This document shows positions 1-10,977 of a stretch of 64,000 nt of DNA, piece by piece (position 1 is the first letter of the stretch; every line of letters begins with the position of its first letter). The position numbers and the translations under genes are program-made. Under the pieces are notes generated by a model that did no database searches, was not told where the DNA came from, and saw only the letters and a program-made list of their open reading frames with translations. The stretch is taken from assembly GCA_037952775.1 (NCBI GenBank), contig JBANAY010000003.1, forward strand, positions 14,074,001 to 14,138,000, read 5' to 3'. Origin of the DNA: Clonostachys chloroleuca (taxonomy: Eukaryota; Ascomycota; Sordariomycetes; Hypocreales; Bionectriaceae).

Positions 1-362
1 TATCGTCTTCAGTCCTAGGTTACTGAGGAGGCTAATTTGTCAGTGCTCTGGTGCTGTACATACTACTATAGCGAAGGGAACTACTGAAGACCACTCTGAA
101 TGTCTATCTAGATCTGGTTCTCTTTGTAAATAGTAAGTATTGGTGGATAAGCACCCTTGGGGATGTATACGAGATCCTTGTCTATTTATTGCTTTCTTGT
201 TAACGGCAAGTGAGTCAACTGATTTACTGTTCTGTAAGCCCTATCGACATAACCCACTCCCCAGCTTGGCGCCGTCCTTGGAACTCTTTCCACCTCTGCC
301 CATGGTTATTACCCTTTCCCTTTTCCTTGTCAGGGCATACATCAGTTCCAACGTGAGTACTC

Positions 363-625
363 TCAACATTCTTTTGATTCTTTCCATTTTGTAGGGCCAA
401 TTACTATGGCTATTAGCAGTTGATATTTCAGGTCATGTATAGTCATACCTAGCTCATCAACTCACCTTCAAGACTTTCGGAGTGGGTAAAAAGGCTTTGA
501 ACCATATTCAGTAAGTCTAGTACTGCCCAGGAGTCAATATCGTCGTTGGTGAACCTGGTTCTGAGGCTCTGAAATTCAGAGTGCATAAGCACAAGCTCGG
601 AGCTACTTAATCGTGAGGAATCCAT
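363..625 (-). CDS. Small two-exon hypothetical protein (68 aa), weak
   Basis: On the minus strand an ATG at 625-623 opens a frame beginning MDSSRLSSSELVLMHSEF. It runs to a GTGAGT donor at 465. A CTGCTAATAG acceptor ending at 410 restores the frame for 15 more codons to a TGA at 363-365. The join is phase-consistent (exons 466..625 and 363..409). No domain is recognised. The reading is acidic and serine-rich and could be a truncated gene end. The splice signals are its only support. Confidence 0.25.
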
Positions 626-815
626 GCTGGAGGTGAATTCTTCATTTTAGCCTGTTGGTTATTGGGCCTCGTTTTATACAGGGTTTTCTTTATATTCAAG
701 TTTAACAAATCATCCGTGACGTAGATTGAATTTTCGCCGCGTAACCGCTATTAATAGACTGGCTGCGCATCAAAATACATCCAGCAAGAGCCAGCAATCT
801 AGATTATCCAGTCTT

Positions 816-1310
816 ATGAAATCCCTATCCTGTATTGCGCCCTTGCTGGTCTTTGCAATTGGCTTTTTCTGGCTGGCTTTTATTATATTCCCTGGCGCAT
901 TTAGTTCTCTGCAGGATGCCAACATCTTGGCGCAGTCAGACGCTGGCCTCACGCTGCAACGGGCCATTCAACATTCCCTGCCACTCTACATGGGCGGCTT
1001 CACCTGTATCACTAGCTTCCTCGGACTCCTTTATGTATTTTGGAGAGTGAGGGAGAATTATGTTTGGCTGCTTAACCGAGTATTCATGTACGTCACCACC
1101 ACAAGTTAATGTTATTCTATTAATCATAACAGGCCTGAGATGGCGAATGCGCTGGTCGGAGTGCTGACAAGTATTGTCAACATCTACACAGCCCAAGACG
1201 GGCACTGGTCTCGGACAGCAAAGGTGACCGTGTCCGTTGCCGGAGCCCATGGGGCAATGATGCTATTCTTATTTGGGCTGTATTCATTTTACCTACATGA
1301 TTTGATGTAG
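816..1310 (+). CDS. Four-TM small membrane protein, 149 aa, two exons
   Basis: The first ATG in frame is at 816 (MKSLSCIAPLLVFAIG). Exon 1 ends at 1087 before a GTACGT donor. A 45-nt intron ends at the CAG at 1130-1132, and exon 2 runs 1133..1310 in phase to a TAG. Four hydrophobic segments are visible: residues about 5-26, 60-80, 93-108 and 122-145. The protein is therefore probably an integral membrane protein with short loops. The frame stays open upstream to about 726, but only a TTG lies there. I do not recognise the family. The in-phase splice and continuous hydrophobicity across it argue for a real gene. Confidence 0.55.
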
Positions 1311-2320
1311 TAACACCTGCAGTGCTGCATACGCCTGCTAAGATGTAATGCTCACTATCCCTTCCTCTGCTGCAAGGGTTCTGTTGGTGTCGCCACCTAA
1401 CAGCTTCCAGTTGTACAGGTAAAAGGGATATATTGAGACTGTTGCTTCTAACTAGTAATTACAGGAGGGATCCGTTGACCCTTATATCCCATGGAATCCC
1501 TTGATCGTATCTTCATGCGAGCAGCCCGGTTTTGGGCTTGTAAGGTCCGTCAATTATCCCGTTGGCATACAATTAGTTAGGGATCTTCATATCCGTTAGA
1601 CCGCGGTTGTGATCTTCCTTCAACTCGTGCGTTTGATAGGATCGGAACGCTCTTCGAGCTATGGGGCCTGCGCCGATAACTCGGTCTTCGGTTGATCGTC
1701 AGAGCCGTAGTTCGCGATTCCAGTTAGGTTGCAACCTTCCAACCTGACTAATTGACCCCTCTCGGTGAAACTGATCCTTCTAGGTCGGTTGCATCATGGC
1801 CGCGGCTATCGTGCGATTGAACCTTACTTTTGCAATCGCGGCCGGTCCGGCTTCCACGGAATTCCTGATGGTATTTGCTAGTAAATTGTGTGTGCGTTCG
1901 AACAGGCTGGGCTGCGGGCTTCAATCTTCATGGATTATCTCGGTAGTTGACGATATCTCTCTATCGCCCGCTTGGCACCAACAGGTTCAGATATACCAGC
2001 TCAACCACAATCTCCACTGCCTGATAGGGAATGGCAGCTCGTTCGCCACAAATGCGCCTCCTTTTCCATATTGGAAGAGTATTAGTTAGGCTCGAAGGAG
2101 AAGCGTACAGCAATTTGCACAATTATTTTCTCCGGAAGCACCGGAGTTGCATAATTTAGATGAAAAAGAAAATACACAATTTTGGCTATCCACTGTGTGA
2201 AATCCAACACAAACTACCTATTTGAAAGAACATAAAGACTTTCTGTCTACAGAGCGGAAGCTGCTTCTGCTCTAAACTGTGTCTGTCTTTATATGCAGTA
2301 GATGTGTAATTATACTGTAT
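1311..2320. other. No clear gene
   Basis: Ordinary-composition DNA. An ATG at 1796 opens 97 codons (MAAAIVRLNL...) without recognisable features, so it is not called. An AT-rich stretch at 2130-2330 probably includes the 3' flank of the minus-strand gene that follows. Confidence 0.4.
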
Positions 2321-2959
2321 TTATTGAGCAAATTTTTGTGTTTGGTAGCTTAGGAAATCAACCAGTCCATCTTGCAGATTACAGCTCGTGCTACTTTGCA
2401 ATCTTTTGTCTTCCAATGTCTGCTCAACCGCATATGATTCAACCACGGCATCGATCATCTTATCTAAAGTAGAGATCTCATCGGCTGGCTGAGGTATAAG
2501 CCTACCCTCATTCTCGAAACCGAATTTCGAAAACCATAATTCAATACCTTCTTCGACATCGTTGTCATATTCTATCAACGGATTAAGACCTATTGTCGCC
2601 ATTTGGAAAGCAGTATATTCATGTGAGTTTTCCAAACCAAACAGTCCCAGCCACTTCTGGTGCTTAGCTATCTTGATATCGCCATGTCGAATGCCAAAGA
2701 CACATTCTGGCGCGGCTTGAAGATACACACACTCCTTATCTTCTCTAGAGCAGATCGTCGCAAATGTACTTACCCTTGCCGTATTTATGTCATCTGAAAT
2801 CGATGGTCTTACGAACAGACAGGGCAAGACCTCAGGTTCAATTATCAACTGATTGCTCTGGTTTTCAATGTGATTTGTTCGTAGAACGCGATCAGCTGTA
2901 TCGCTTCTTGCCTCAGAATTAAACCTCGATACACATTTCTTTGGATTGATTTGGCTCAT
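2321..2959 (-). CDS. Hypothetical acidic protein, 212 aa
   Basis: A single uninterrupted frame starts at ATG 2959-2957 (MSQINPKKCVSRF) and ends at TAG 2323-2321. It has no signal peptide or membrane segment. It contains a Cys/Glu-rich middle (SREDKECVYLQAAPECVFG) and an acidic C-terminal half with several Trp/Phe residues. No family is recognised. The length, the ATG and the low shadow content of other frames suggest a genuine gene or a late-stage relic. The stretch upstream (2960 onward) is long and gene-free and could hold its promoter. Confidence 0.45.
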   Translation of the reverse strand: MSQINPKKCVSRFNSEARSDTADRVLRTNHIENQSNQLIIEPEVLPCLFVRPSISDDINTARVSTFATICSREDKECVYLQAAPECVFGIRHGDIKIAKHQKWLGLFGLENSHEYTAFQMATIGLNPLIEYDNDVEEGIELWFSKFGFENEGRLIPQPADEISTLDKMIDAVVESYAVEQTLEDKRLQSSTSCNLQDGLVDFLSYQTQKFAQ

Positions 2960-4702
2960 CTCTAAATCAATAGGCTGTGTTAAACCTGCAGCAGAATTAT
3001 CGAATAGCCTGTTCCCGGTCTGCTAGACACGCTGGAGACTTTAGAGACACTGCCGAAGCATGGGGTTGGAGTCATTATATACAAGCCCATTAGTCAGCCA
3101 ATCCGGTTCCCACCTTATATCAGGCACGGACCAAATCTTGGTCTTTTGTTTTACGGAATCATATAATGAGTGCAGTGGGAATTTCCAACCAACAACACCC
3201 ACAACCAAAGCCTAGGTGGGTCCGCGATCGTGATGTCGGCGTCAGTCAAAGGGAGGAGTTGCAACCAAGCTGCATAGTCAAAACCAACAACCACAATCAA
3301 CCGACATGTGTTTGGTGTTTAGTTGGGAGCTCCCGCAATTGATCAATTGAATGAGAGAGACCATCCTGGTCTTCATACGAGCCAAATTGGTATTACGAAC
3401 AAAGGCCTCCAAGTTGGGCCGCATGAAGTCACGTGTGTTGCGGGCCTTGGAGGCAGGACACGCTAAACTTCTATTGGCCTGTCACTCGGCCTGAGTGACG
3501 GACAGGTGACAAGCAAGTAACGGGCTCAACATATACACACATTCATTTCATTAAAATACCGTAAATTTCGAAATGGGTGTCGCGGGTTTCCTTGGTTAAT
3601 TTTAATAGTAACCATGGGTCCATTTTTTTGCCATGGTAGCTTTTGTTACGTCTTTGTAACTCATTTGTATCCCATAACACACGCCAAGGCGCCCCACATA
3701 CCACACCCATATCAGCAATGGTTAATTAGGACGAGCCGACACATCATGTTTCCCTCTCTCCAGTCGCATGATCCATGAGCATTGTTCAACGATAGTAAAG
3801 TCGTTTTAGACGAAAAAGCTATTATATAATTCAAAGCTTCAAGTAGAGTTTCGAGATTCTATGCATTTGCACTCACACTATATTGCAAAGGTGGAAGAGT
3901 TTAATAATATAAATGGGTTGGCTAAACGCATGCGGCCTGATAAGGTGGTTTGCTCGCCAAGATTTGTCGCGTACATAATCTTCACAGGGCAAAAGGTCTG
4001 CCGCAACCGACTGACCGCTTCGGGAGCTGCAAACAAATGTCCGTTTTCATTAGGCCGCTGGAGTCAGATTTCTTTGCCTGCGTGCAAGCATGTATCAGTG
4101 CTTAGGTGGTGATCCCGACGAAAACGGCGAGATCGCAGCATTATTGCATTGAGGAGAAGAGGGGCTGTTGGTGTTCGGGAGACATAATTTCCGAAAACGC
4201 ATGACCGGAGTCTAATATTTACCTACAACCCAGCATTGTATAGCTAGGCTAGGGATTGAAGGCAACATATTCTGAGGATGTGGGGAAGGGGCGAGAACTC
4301 GGCCCCATCCAGTCTCAACACCCAAAAAGTCATTATGTATAGAGAACTATGGAATAAACGACTGTTAGGTGAGAGGTAAGAACGATAGCCTAACATCATG
4401 CCCATTCATCACGCCAAACAATTTCCTTAGGGTCAATCTAAACAGTCAGACTAAAGTTTTGTAAACACCCAAAATTTGGGACAAGCTAAGCTGACCTCGT
4501 GACACCTGGCATTTTCAACCAAAATAGTCTACATCTTTTTGCTGTGAAACCATGATTAAATACAAGTGCTGACAAGTTGCAGTCAACGGTCCAAGTTGTA
4601 GGCTCTAGTACAAAACTTGGCTTCGTCGGATGCTAAGCACCTATAGTTAATTTATAACTTTCGCTCTTTATTCAACCAATCCTCCACGAACATATTTGCA
4701 TA
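2960..4702. other. Long gene-free stretch
   Basis: No convincing coding sequence. An 83-codon frame from ATG 3861 lacks any recognisable feature. The segment separates a minus-strand gene (2321-2959) from a plus-strand gene (4703), so it should contain both promoters. Confidence 0.4.
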
Positions 4703-5878
4703 ATGGCTACCTTAGCAGGGAGCTTTGACGTCTTACCAAATGAGCTCATTCTGTATATTTCATTTATGTTGCCTATTACTGATGTAATAGCACTCAGAGA
4801 CGCGTCATATCTATCAATACCAATTCTACAAAGCCGGATCAAACCTTCCAGATATCTTCAGAGCATAGGACCTTTTATTGGTACTGAGAATTTATTTAAT
4901 GTGATGGAAACACACAATGCAGTGCTTTCAGGATCGAGAGCTCTCGAATACTTTATCCCTGGGTCTACCGGTACATTTTCAGACTGGGACTTCTATGTTC
5001 CTTCAAAACCTTCCTCTGTCGCAGCGGTCAAAACAGCTCTTGAACATTCTGGAGTTGAGTTCCAAACCTGTCTATCGCGGGCAGCTAATATAATGAGAAA
5101 AGAGTCCGCTGCGATACTGAGTCGGGGCTATATAGTTTCAATTGCCTATGAAGCATACTATTCCCAACATACTTTCTGGTCAAAGGAGCATATTCTGATA
5201 GTGGAATGTATCCTCAGAAGGTATCCTATACTAAGTGATATATCAGTTCACCTACGATTAAATGGCTCGATCCGGTGGATAGAGGGTATTCTCCCACTAT
5301 TGATACAAAGAGATGGAGCTACATCAGTTGCTCAGTCTATAGAGAACGACCTAGATAATTATTCTGGTAGTCTTGCAGCAAAAGTCATTCATGGAGTGGC
5401 CAAGAAACGAGGAAACGAGGTTCCCGTACAGCTCATCGTGGGCAAAATAGACCCGCGAAAGGATTTTACTTCCGATCAGTTCCCGCCTACAGTATTTAAG
5501 AGCATCTTTGCATTCTACGCCAGCCATGTGCAGTGTATCTTGGCAAAAGATGCTGCTCTGCATATGTATTATACACTGGCATTGAACAAAAGGGCATATC
5601 GTTGGTTTGTACCAGAGATAATCCAGAACAAAGCTGAAGCTGCAGTCCAGAAATATATCTTACGTGGCTATCAGTTTATCAAAGCTGAGACTCAATCTTA
5701 TCTTCGCTCAGCACAAGACGAAGAAGCATGCTACATTGATTTTAGTGGAAGCAGCACGACTTGTGTTCAACAAATCAAGGGGCTTCGATGGTATCACAAC
5801 GGAGAGGACATCAAACAGCTACCTCGTATTGAAAAGGTCCTTGCGCCAGAACTGGTATATTTCGGGCTTTTAAATTAA
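4703..5878 (+). CDS. F-box-like / nucleotidyltransferase-fold protein, 391 aa
   Basis: One intronless frame runs from ATG 4703 to TAA 5876-5878. Residues 10-40 read LPNELILYISFMLPITDVIA, an F-box-like start that in fungi usually binds Skp1. Residues 75-100 contain GSRALEYF followed by SDWDFYVP, the G-S / D-x-D arrangement (Gly77-Ser78, Asp94 and Asp96) of minimal nucleotidyltransferases. A beta strand with VPVQLIVGK (about residue 242) sits where this fold normally has its third strand. I recall a large family of uncharacterised fungal proteins with the 'SGS.AL...SDxDxYV' signature. The enzymatic activity and the substrate are inference. The C-terminal 120 residues are unassigned. Confidence 0.75.
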   Translation: MATLAGSFDVLPNELILYISFMLPITDVIALRDASYLSIPILQSRIKPSRYLQSIGPFIGTENLFNVMETHNAVLSGSRALEYFIPGSTGTFSDWDFYVPSKPSSVAAVKTALEHSGVEFQTCLSRAANIMRKESAAILSRGYIVSIAYEAYYSQHTFWSKEHILIVECILRRYPILSDISVHLRLNGSIRWIEGILPLLIQRDGATSVAQSIENDLDNYSGSLAAKVIHGVAKKRGNEVPVQLIVGKIDPRKDFTSDQFPPTVFKSIFAFYASHVQCILAKDAALHMYYTLALNKRAYRWFVPEIIQNKAEAAVQKYILRGYQFIKAETQSYLRSAQDEEACYIDFSGSSTTCVQQIKGLRWYHNGEDIKQLPRIEKVLAPELVYFGLLN

Positions 5879-6922
5879 CTATAGCCATAGCTATTGTAGG
5901 AAGGAAAATCACAATACGAAGTCTCTGAATGCACTACATGGGATGGTGGTAAGGAATCAAGGTTCGCTCGCTTATCAATACAGTATGGTTCTGACCTTGG
6001 GTCCAGAACAATGCTATGTCCCAGATCTTGGTCAATAAATATATTACCCTCTAACCTGGTCTAATTTCAAGGATGTTAATTCCTCGTCTACAGTTGTCAT
6101 TTGGTATTTCTTAGGTGCACATATTGAGTTCGACATAGTATACCACTGCTGAAATATCTTCTACTGGTCTATAATTTAGTCCTTCATCTTTTCTCTGTAA
6201 TTATATTCTACTTCTACATTGTGTATCGACATCGGGTATGAGTGCGAAAATCTATCTAGCTCTAATCTTGTCAGGTTGGGATACCTTCCATTTAAAATCA
6301 TCGTGAATGCACTCTGGGTTTGGTTTATCATTTTGTTTGTCTCTTTCCTTTTCACTGAGCCGAAGAAGCGATTGATCGCGTTCGCCACTTGGCGGCTCGG
6401 TCCGCTGTAGGGCTATCAAATGGGAGCTTGGGTGTTCCAAATCTACATCGCCCAGCCAATCTAGATTCGTGGCTTCCATGGTGGTGAGTTGATGGAGGAG
6501 AGAAGTACAGATATTGCCAACAAGAAGTACCGTTGGTTCCAAGAACCCTTCAGCAAAAGCCTCATTCATCTCCTTTGCTTTCCTATTATACTATGTGTCT
6601 AGCCATGAGCTGGCCAATATATTCTTATGCGACTCTCTAGGGTAGTGGAGTGAATGTACAACGATTGAATGGCGGCCCTGCGGCACGTATATCGTAGTTG
6701 CTCTCCCTATTCTTGTTCTAATTTGCCAGTAATAGACTTGCGTAATATCGTATACCGTTCTCAATATATCTTAGGGAATGCCCAGTCTATTCTATATTAC
6801 CCAAACTAGGAAAATAGTAATTTAATGAATACTTTCGAGTCTATAAGACCTGGAGATAAGTGTTAGTTAAAGCTGAAATGACTCCGTTTAGCAAGAAAAT
6901 ATTTCTTTACTGCCTTATGACC
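5879..6922. other. No clear gene; leads into a minisatellite
   Basis: Several short frames on both strands (for example 6219-6410 plus, 6252-6569 minus) overlap one another and none shows a recognisable motif. I treat the stretch as non-coding. Confidence 0.4.
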
Positions 6923-7282
6923 GTTTGCTATGCAACAGTTTTTCATATGACAGTTTTTCATATGACAGCTTTTCATATGACAGTTTGCCATATGACAGTT
7001 TTTCATATGACAGTTTTTCATATGACAGTTTGCCATATGACAGTTTTTCATATGACAGTTTTTCATATGATAGTTTGTCATATGATAGTTTGTTATATAA
7101 CAGTTTGTCATATGACAGTTTGCCATATGACAGTTTGCGATATGACAGTTTGCTATATAACAGTTTGCCATACGATAGTTTGCTATATGACAGTTTACCA
7201 TACGACAGTTTGCTATATGACAGTTTGCCATATGACAGTTTGCTATATGATAGTTTGCTATATGACGGTTTGCCGTTTAACG
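6923..7282 (+). repeat. 15-bp minisatellite, 24 tandem units
   Basis: Twenty-four consecutive 15-nt units of the type CAGTTTGCCATATGA (with TTTTC / TTTGC / TTTGT variants) run without a length change. Each typical unit carries the palindrome TCATATGA or CCATATGA. The left third is dominated by TTTTTCATATGA and the right by TTTGCTATATGA, so variants spread in blocks. The unit is a multiple of three and stop-poor, so more than one frame on each strand stays open across the array (for example V-C-H-M-T repeats). I do not think it encodes protein. No ATG context, domain or splice signal supports that. Confidence 0.95.
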
Positions 7283-8012
7283 GCTTAGCTCACGACAACT
7301 TCATCAGAAGGGGTTGATCAAGATATTTATTTATTCCATTTTTTTTTTTAAAAAAAAATCAATTCTAGTTGAGCATATAGCAAATATACAACTTAATGCT
7401 AAATAGAGCTTTTTGCATTATTAATGATAAAATGTATAGTGCTGTACAGTAGGAGTTAAGTAGTTTTTTAAAGAAAGAGTTACTATGTATATGTACAATG
7501 TAGTTAAATACATAGTTCATTGATGTTATGTTATTGTCTCCATCGATGTGGTGGCCGGCCCCTTGACTTCGGCCATTTTAGTTGTGCTGAGAACCTTAGT
7601 TATGCAATTGTGAGGTGGCCTGTTTGTGGTGATGCTGAAGCCAAATTCGTTATATAGTATCTCCATACCAACAATTCAATCGACTAGTGCCTACTAAACC
7701 GATTTCCATTGGATTGTGAAATCCTGAAACGCAGATTCGCTCCACCTAAACCAGGCCTAGGCCTCGCCGATGTTGTGACAAAAGGCGATGTACGGAGTAC
7801 TGGTGGCTACTTCCAAGCTCCTTTGATTGGACTAGATTGATTACTAAAATCTTGAAAGCTGAGCGGTGAGCTATGGCAGAACGGACATAGCATATTACTT
7901 TGCCATTATTTATCCGACATATTACTAGCGTTCATCCGACAATCTGCCCCGTCGACCTCAAATATGTGAACAGGAGTCTCCGCCATTTTTAGTACAAGTT
8001 CGACGATAATGA
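7283..8012. other. No clear gene
   Basis: AT-rich from 7320 to 7520 (with a T/A run at 7341-7358), then mixed composition. No coding signal is seen before the FunK1 relic begins near 8013. Confidence 0.4.
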
Positions 8013-8990
8013 GACAATAGCTATGGTGGACTAAAGGAGCTTAAGGACAATCCTATTGGGAAAGGCCTTGATGGCTTTCGCGCTTCTTTCAATGTGATGT
8101 GCGAAGGCGCAAGCACGTTCTGTTCTCCAGACGCGCTTGAGCTTCTCACTCAAGAAGGTAAGATAGTCCGCTCAGCGTCGCTCTAGCGTGCCCTTCTGAC
8201 TATCACATAGACCTCCGGAAACTCGTGCTTGCCTTTCTTTCGGTGGCGCAAAACCTTCCTGCAGCCCGTCCGCTTCCCGCAAGGACAGGTCGTGGCACCC
8301 TCCCCAGGTGTCAATGACGACATTCAACAAAGCATTCGAAAGGGTCTGGACGTCATGAAAGCGGCCAATTATCGACTGGGGCGTGCGCCGCCACAGTCAA
8401 AAGCACGTCTTTTCTCGCCAAGAGCTAAGTAGCAGCGTTGGTATGAAACGACCATCGAGCGATACTGATGCCGCCCCACCGCCGACTAAGCGATCCCGTC
8501 CCACGTCTCCAGCAAACGCATGCACAAACCGGGTGCACCGGCGAGTTATTCCTCGCGACTATGGAAAGCCAATCTACAAGGCAAGCTCCCCCAAGGCGCT
8601 GCTTTCTGCGCTGGAAGGCTGCGTCGAAGGACATGAGTTGTTGTACAGAGCAGGTCTTCCCCACAGGGATATCTCTATCAACAACCTCATGGTGAATGAG
8701 GACGATAGGAACCCTCCTGGCGAGCATTTTTGATTGACTTGGACCTCGCTGTCAGAGAGCAACGGGAAGGCGCCTCAGGAGCAAAGGGGGAGACGGGTAC
8801 GAGAGCGCTTATGGCCATTGGTGCACTACTAGGGGAGCAGTATTCTTTTATGCATGACCTAGAGTTGTTCTGCTGGGTCGTATTCTGGCTATGTATTCAT
8901 TATAGCCGACCGGATCAGAGCAGGGTGGTCTAGGAATTCGATAAATGGAGCTCTGATTGAACTTGGTGTGCCGGAAGTTCTGCCTATTGT
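8013..8990 (+). pseudogene. FunK1-type fungal protein kinase relic
   Basis: Segments in several frames reconstruct a fungal-specific kinase (FunK1, Pfam Pkinase_fungal). An N-terminal part (ELKDNPIGKGLDGFRASF) at 8037-8157 is followed by a plausible intron 8158-8210 (GTAAGA...ACATAG) and LRKLVLAFLSVAQNLP. Then come a serine/proline-rich linker, the catalytic loop HRDISINNLM (about 8660-8690), the DFG-equivalent LIDLDLA (about 8732), TGTRALMAIGALLGE and HDLELFCWVVFWLCIHY. Breaks: a frame change near 8430, loss of one T in a T run at 8727-8731 before the DLDLA motif, and a TAG in VV*EFDKW near 8932. Most of the region between the N-terminus and the catalytic loop is missing. Non-functional. Confidence 0.85.
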
Positions 8991-9946
8991 ATTGCGTGTG
9001 AGATTTGCAAGGGCCCGTGTTATGAAGCCGCGTGTGTGATACCATACACAGCCCCACACTACAATGAGCCAGCATTCAGCCACATGCTCGTCTGGAATCA
9101 CCGACCCCAGCCACGCTATACCAGCATTGTATGTGTGTATGTACACATGCATATGTATCAGGCTTTAGTATTGGAAGTCAGGAAGACCAAAAAAAAAAAA
9201 AAAAGGCGAAACCAAACCGCAAGATCTCGACTTTAGGGACGGCAATATGAGAGCCCTGGATAGTGGCCTCTCAATAATAATAACAGCAATATTGAAACTG
9301 TCTAACGATCCTATGCAGAAGGAAGACTGTTTCTTTTACATCGAAGGTGCTGAGGTGATCGAAGAAGATGTGTATTTGCTCAAGTATTTAGACAATGGAG
9401 AGCAATTTTGGGTACCGGAGACGACTATGACATAAGCAACAATGCTAAGGCATGCGCCCACTCGGGTTGTAGTCCCGAAGAGTGGAGGAAGATAGAGCTG
9501 GAAGAATGGAATAAGGACTAGGAAGCTAGGATCTCTTAAGAGCTGGGGACCAAACCAAAGGCGATAAGATAGTCCAGAGTCTTCGTCAGCGCCATCACAT
9601 TGCTAAAGAGATCAAGGGCTACACACCTAGATGTATCTCCCGAAGAACTCTGAGTCTTCAGGCTAGATGGGCAAGGAAAAGCTAGAAATGATTATCGGTG
9701 ATAAGGAAGAGGATAAAAAACTACTTTTCTTTTACCGTGAGGACAATAGAACCATGATTTAGGACGAGTTTTATAAGGTTCTAGACTATACTACGCTCAA
9801 TATATATATCGCTAGCTCTGTAGAAATATATGGTCGATCTGGCGGCCCCCACCGTTGTCAAGAGGATGGTCTAGAAGGCAATTTACTATGTGCTTTACTG
9901 AAAACCGTCGTTTGATGCACAAGATCAAATGTCGCATCTACTGAAC
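8991..9946. other. Decayed DNA, no gene recognised
   Basis: Contains an A15-type run (about 9190) and a 62-codon frame at 9247-9435 (MRALDSGLSIII...) with no known match. Possibly includes the eroded 3' end of the kinase relic. Confidence 0.35.
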
Positions 9947-10977
9947 TTATACTACAGAGACTACTATTACACGCTGAAATTCAAGTTGTAGTTTCCCAAT
10001 AGAGCCTATAAATTCCTTATACTCTTCCCATGGCATTATAACCTTCCAGGCACTATGATAATGACGGCGAAATTTCAAGGCGTGACCTGAATATAATCGG
10101 TCCTCATTTTTGAAAACAATGTCCCTGAATCTGAACCTTAATTTTGAAGCTCCGGTCCCTCTTTCTATCTTAATGACTTCTCCATTTAAAAAAGGAAATT
10201 GCCAAGAGCATAACCTTAAGTCCATAATAAATTTCCATCCATCTTGCTTCCGTTCGATTGGAAGAGATTGTAGCCATGCAACTATCTCCCTTTGGTTATC
10301 GAGATCAACAGTGAATGTCCGACTTGAAGCAGATACAGAATAGTATCCAGCTACCACTTGAATGGTTTTGACTTTAGCTATTCTCGGCTCAAGCCTGTTA
10401 ATAAAGGGAATCAAATCACGAAGTGCCTTCCAGTTAACAAGTACAGTATTATAGAGAGTAGTGATATCACAATAGCATTGTGAAATGCCATCAAGAAAAT
10501 AATATCATGGCGAGGATTAATCCTGACAGGAGATCCGTACAGCGAGGGGAGTCTGCAAGTACTCCTCTGGGTAAGATTTCCACAGAGGATGGAACAGGAC
10601 TCTTTCGAAACACAGCGGTGGGCCTCCTTGTTGATGCGGATATGAGGAGCATAAATTTGGCGCATATCTCCTGCTATAAACTCCCAAACAATATTTCGGA
10701 TCTCTGGGGGAAGATTGGGAAACAAGGGAAACGATTTTCTCTGGCGAATAGAGACAGAGCCCCTCGTGGCAAGCTCCCAGATCATATATTGTATCTTCTG
10801 AGGAAGCCTTGGGCCCAAATGAAGAAAAAAGTAAAATAGCGGCACTCCCCCGCAATCGCCTTCTGCCTCTCCAGGCTCAGTGAGCATCGGCAGAGTTGAT
10901 TTCCAGTCTTGGTAGAACACATCGTGAGGGGAATCATGTGGGTATAGTAAATTGATAATCGGTGTATATTCAGCCAT
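9947..10977 (-). pseudogene. 2EXR-domain protein, frameshifted
   Basis: From ATG 10977-10975 (MAEYTPIINLLYPHD) the frame encodes two tandem 2EXR-like segments. The first reads LGPRLPQKIQYMIWEL and the second FPLFPNLPPEIRNIVWEFI, the typical 'LP.EiR..IW' signature of this fungal domain of unknown function. After INPRHDIIF (about 10500) the natural continuation, LDGISQCYCDITTLYNTVLV then NWKALRDLIPF, lies in the next frame. The two are joined by one missing base in the four-base run at 10496-10499. The second frame then stays open to 9947. A single homopolymer indel separates this from an intact gene of about 340 residues, so either recent inactivation or a sequence error is possible. Confidence 0.7.

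Noticed and set aside
6860..7317. Three long open frames through the minisatellite (both strands)
   Set aside because: A consequence of a stop-poor 15-bp unit; no domain, good start or splice evidence.
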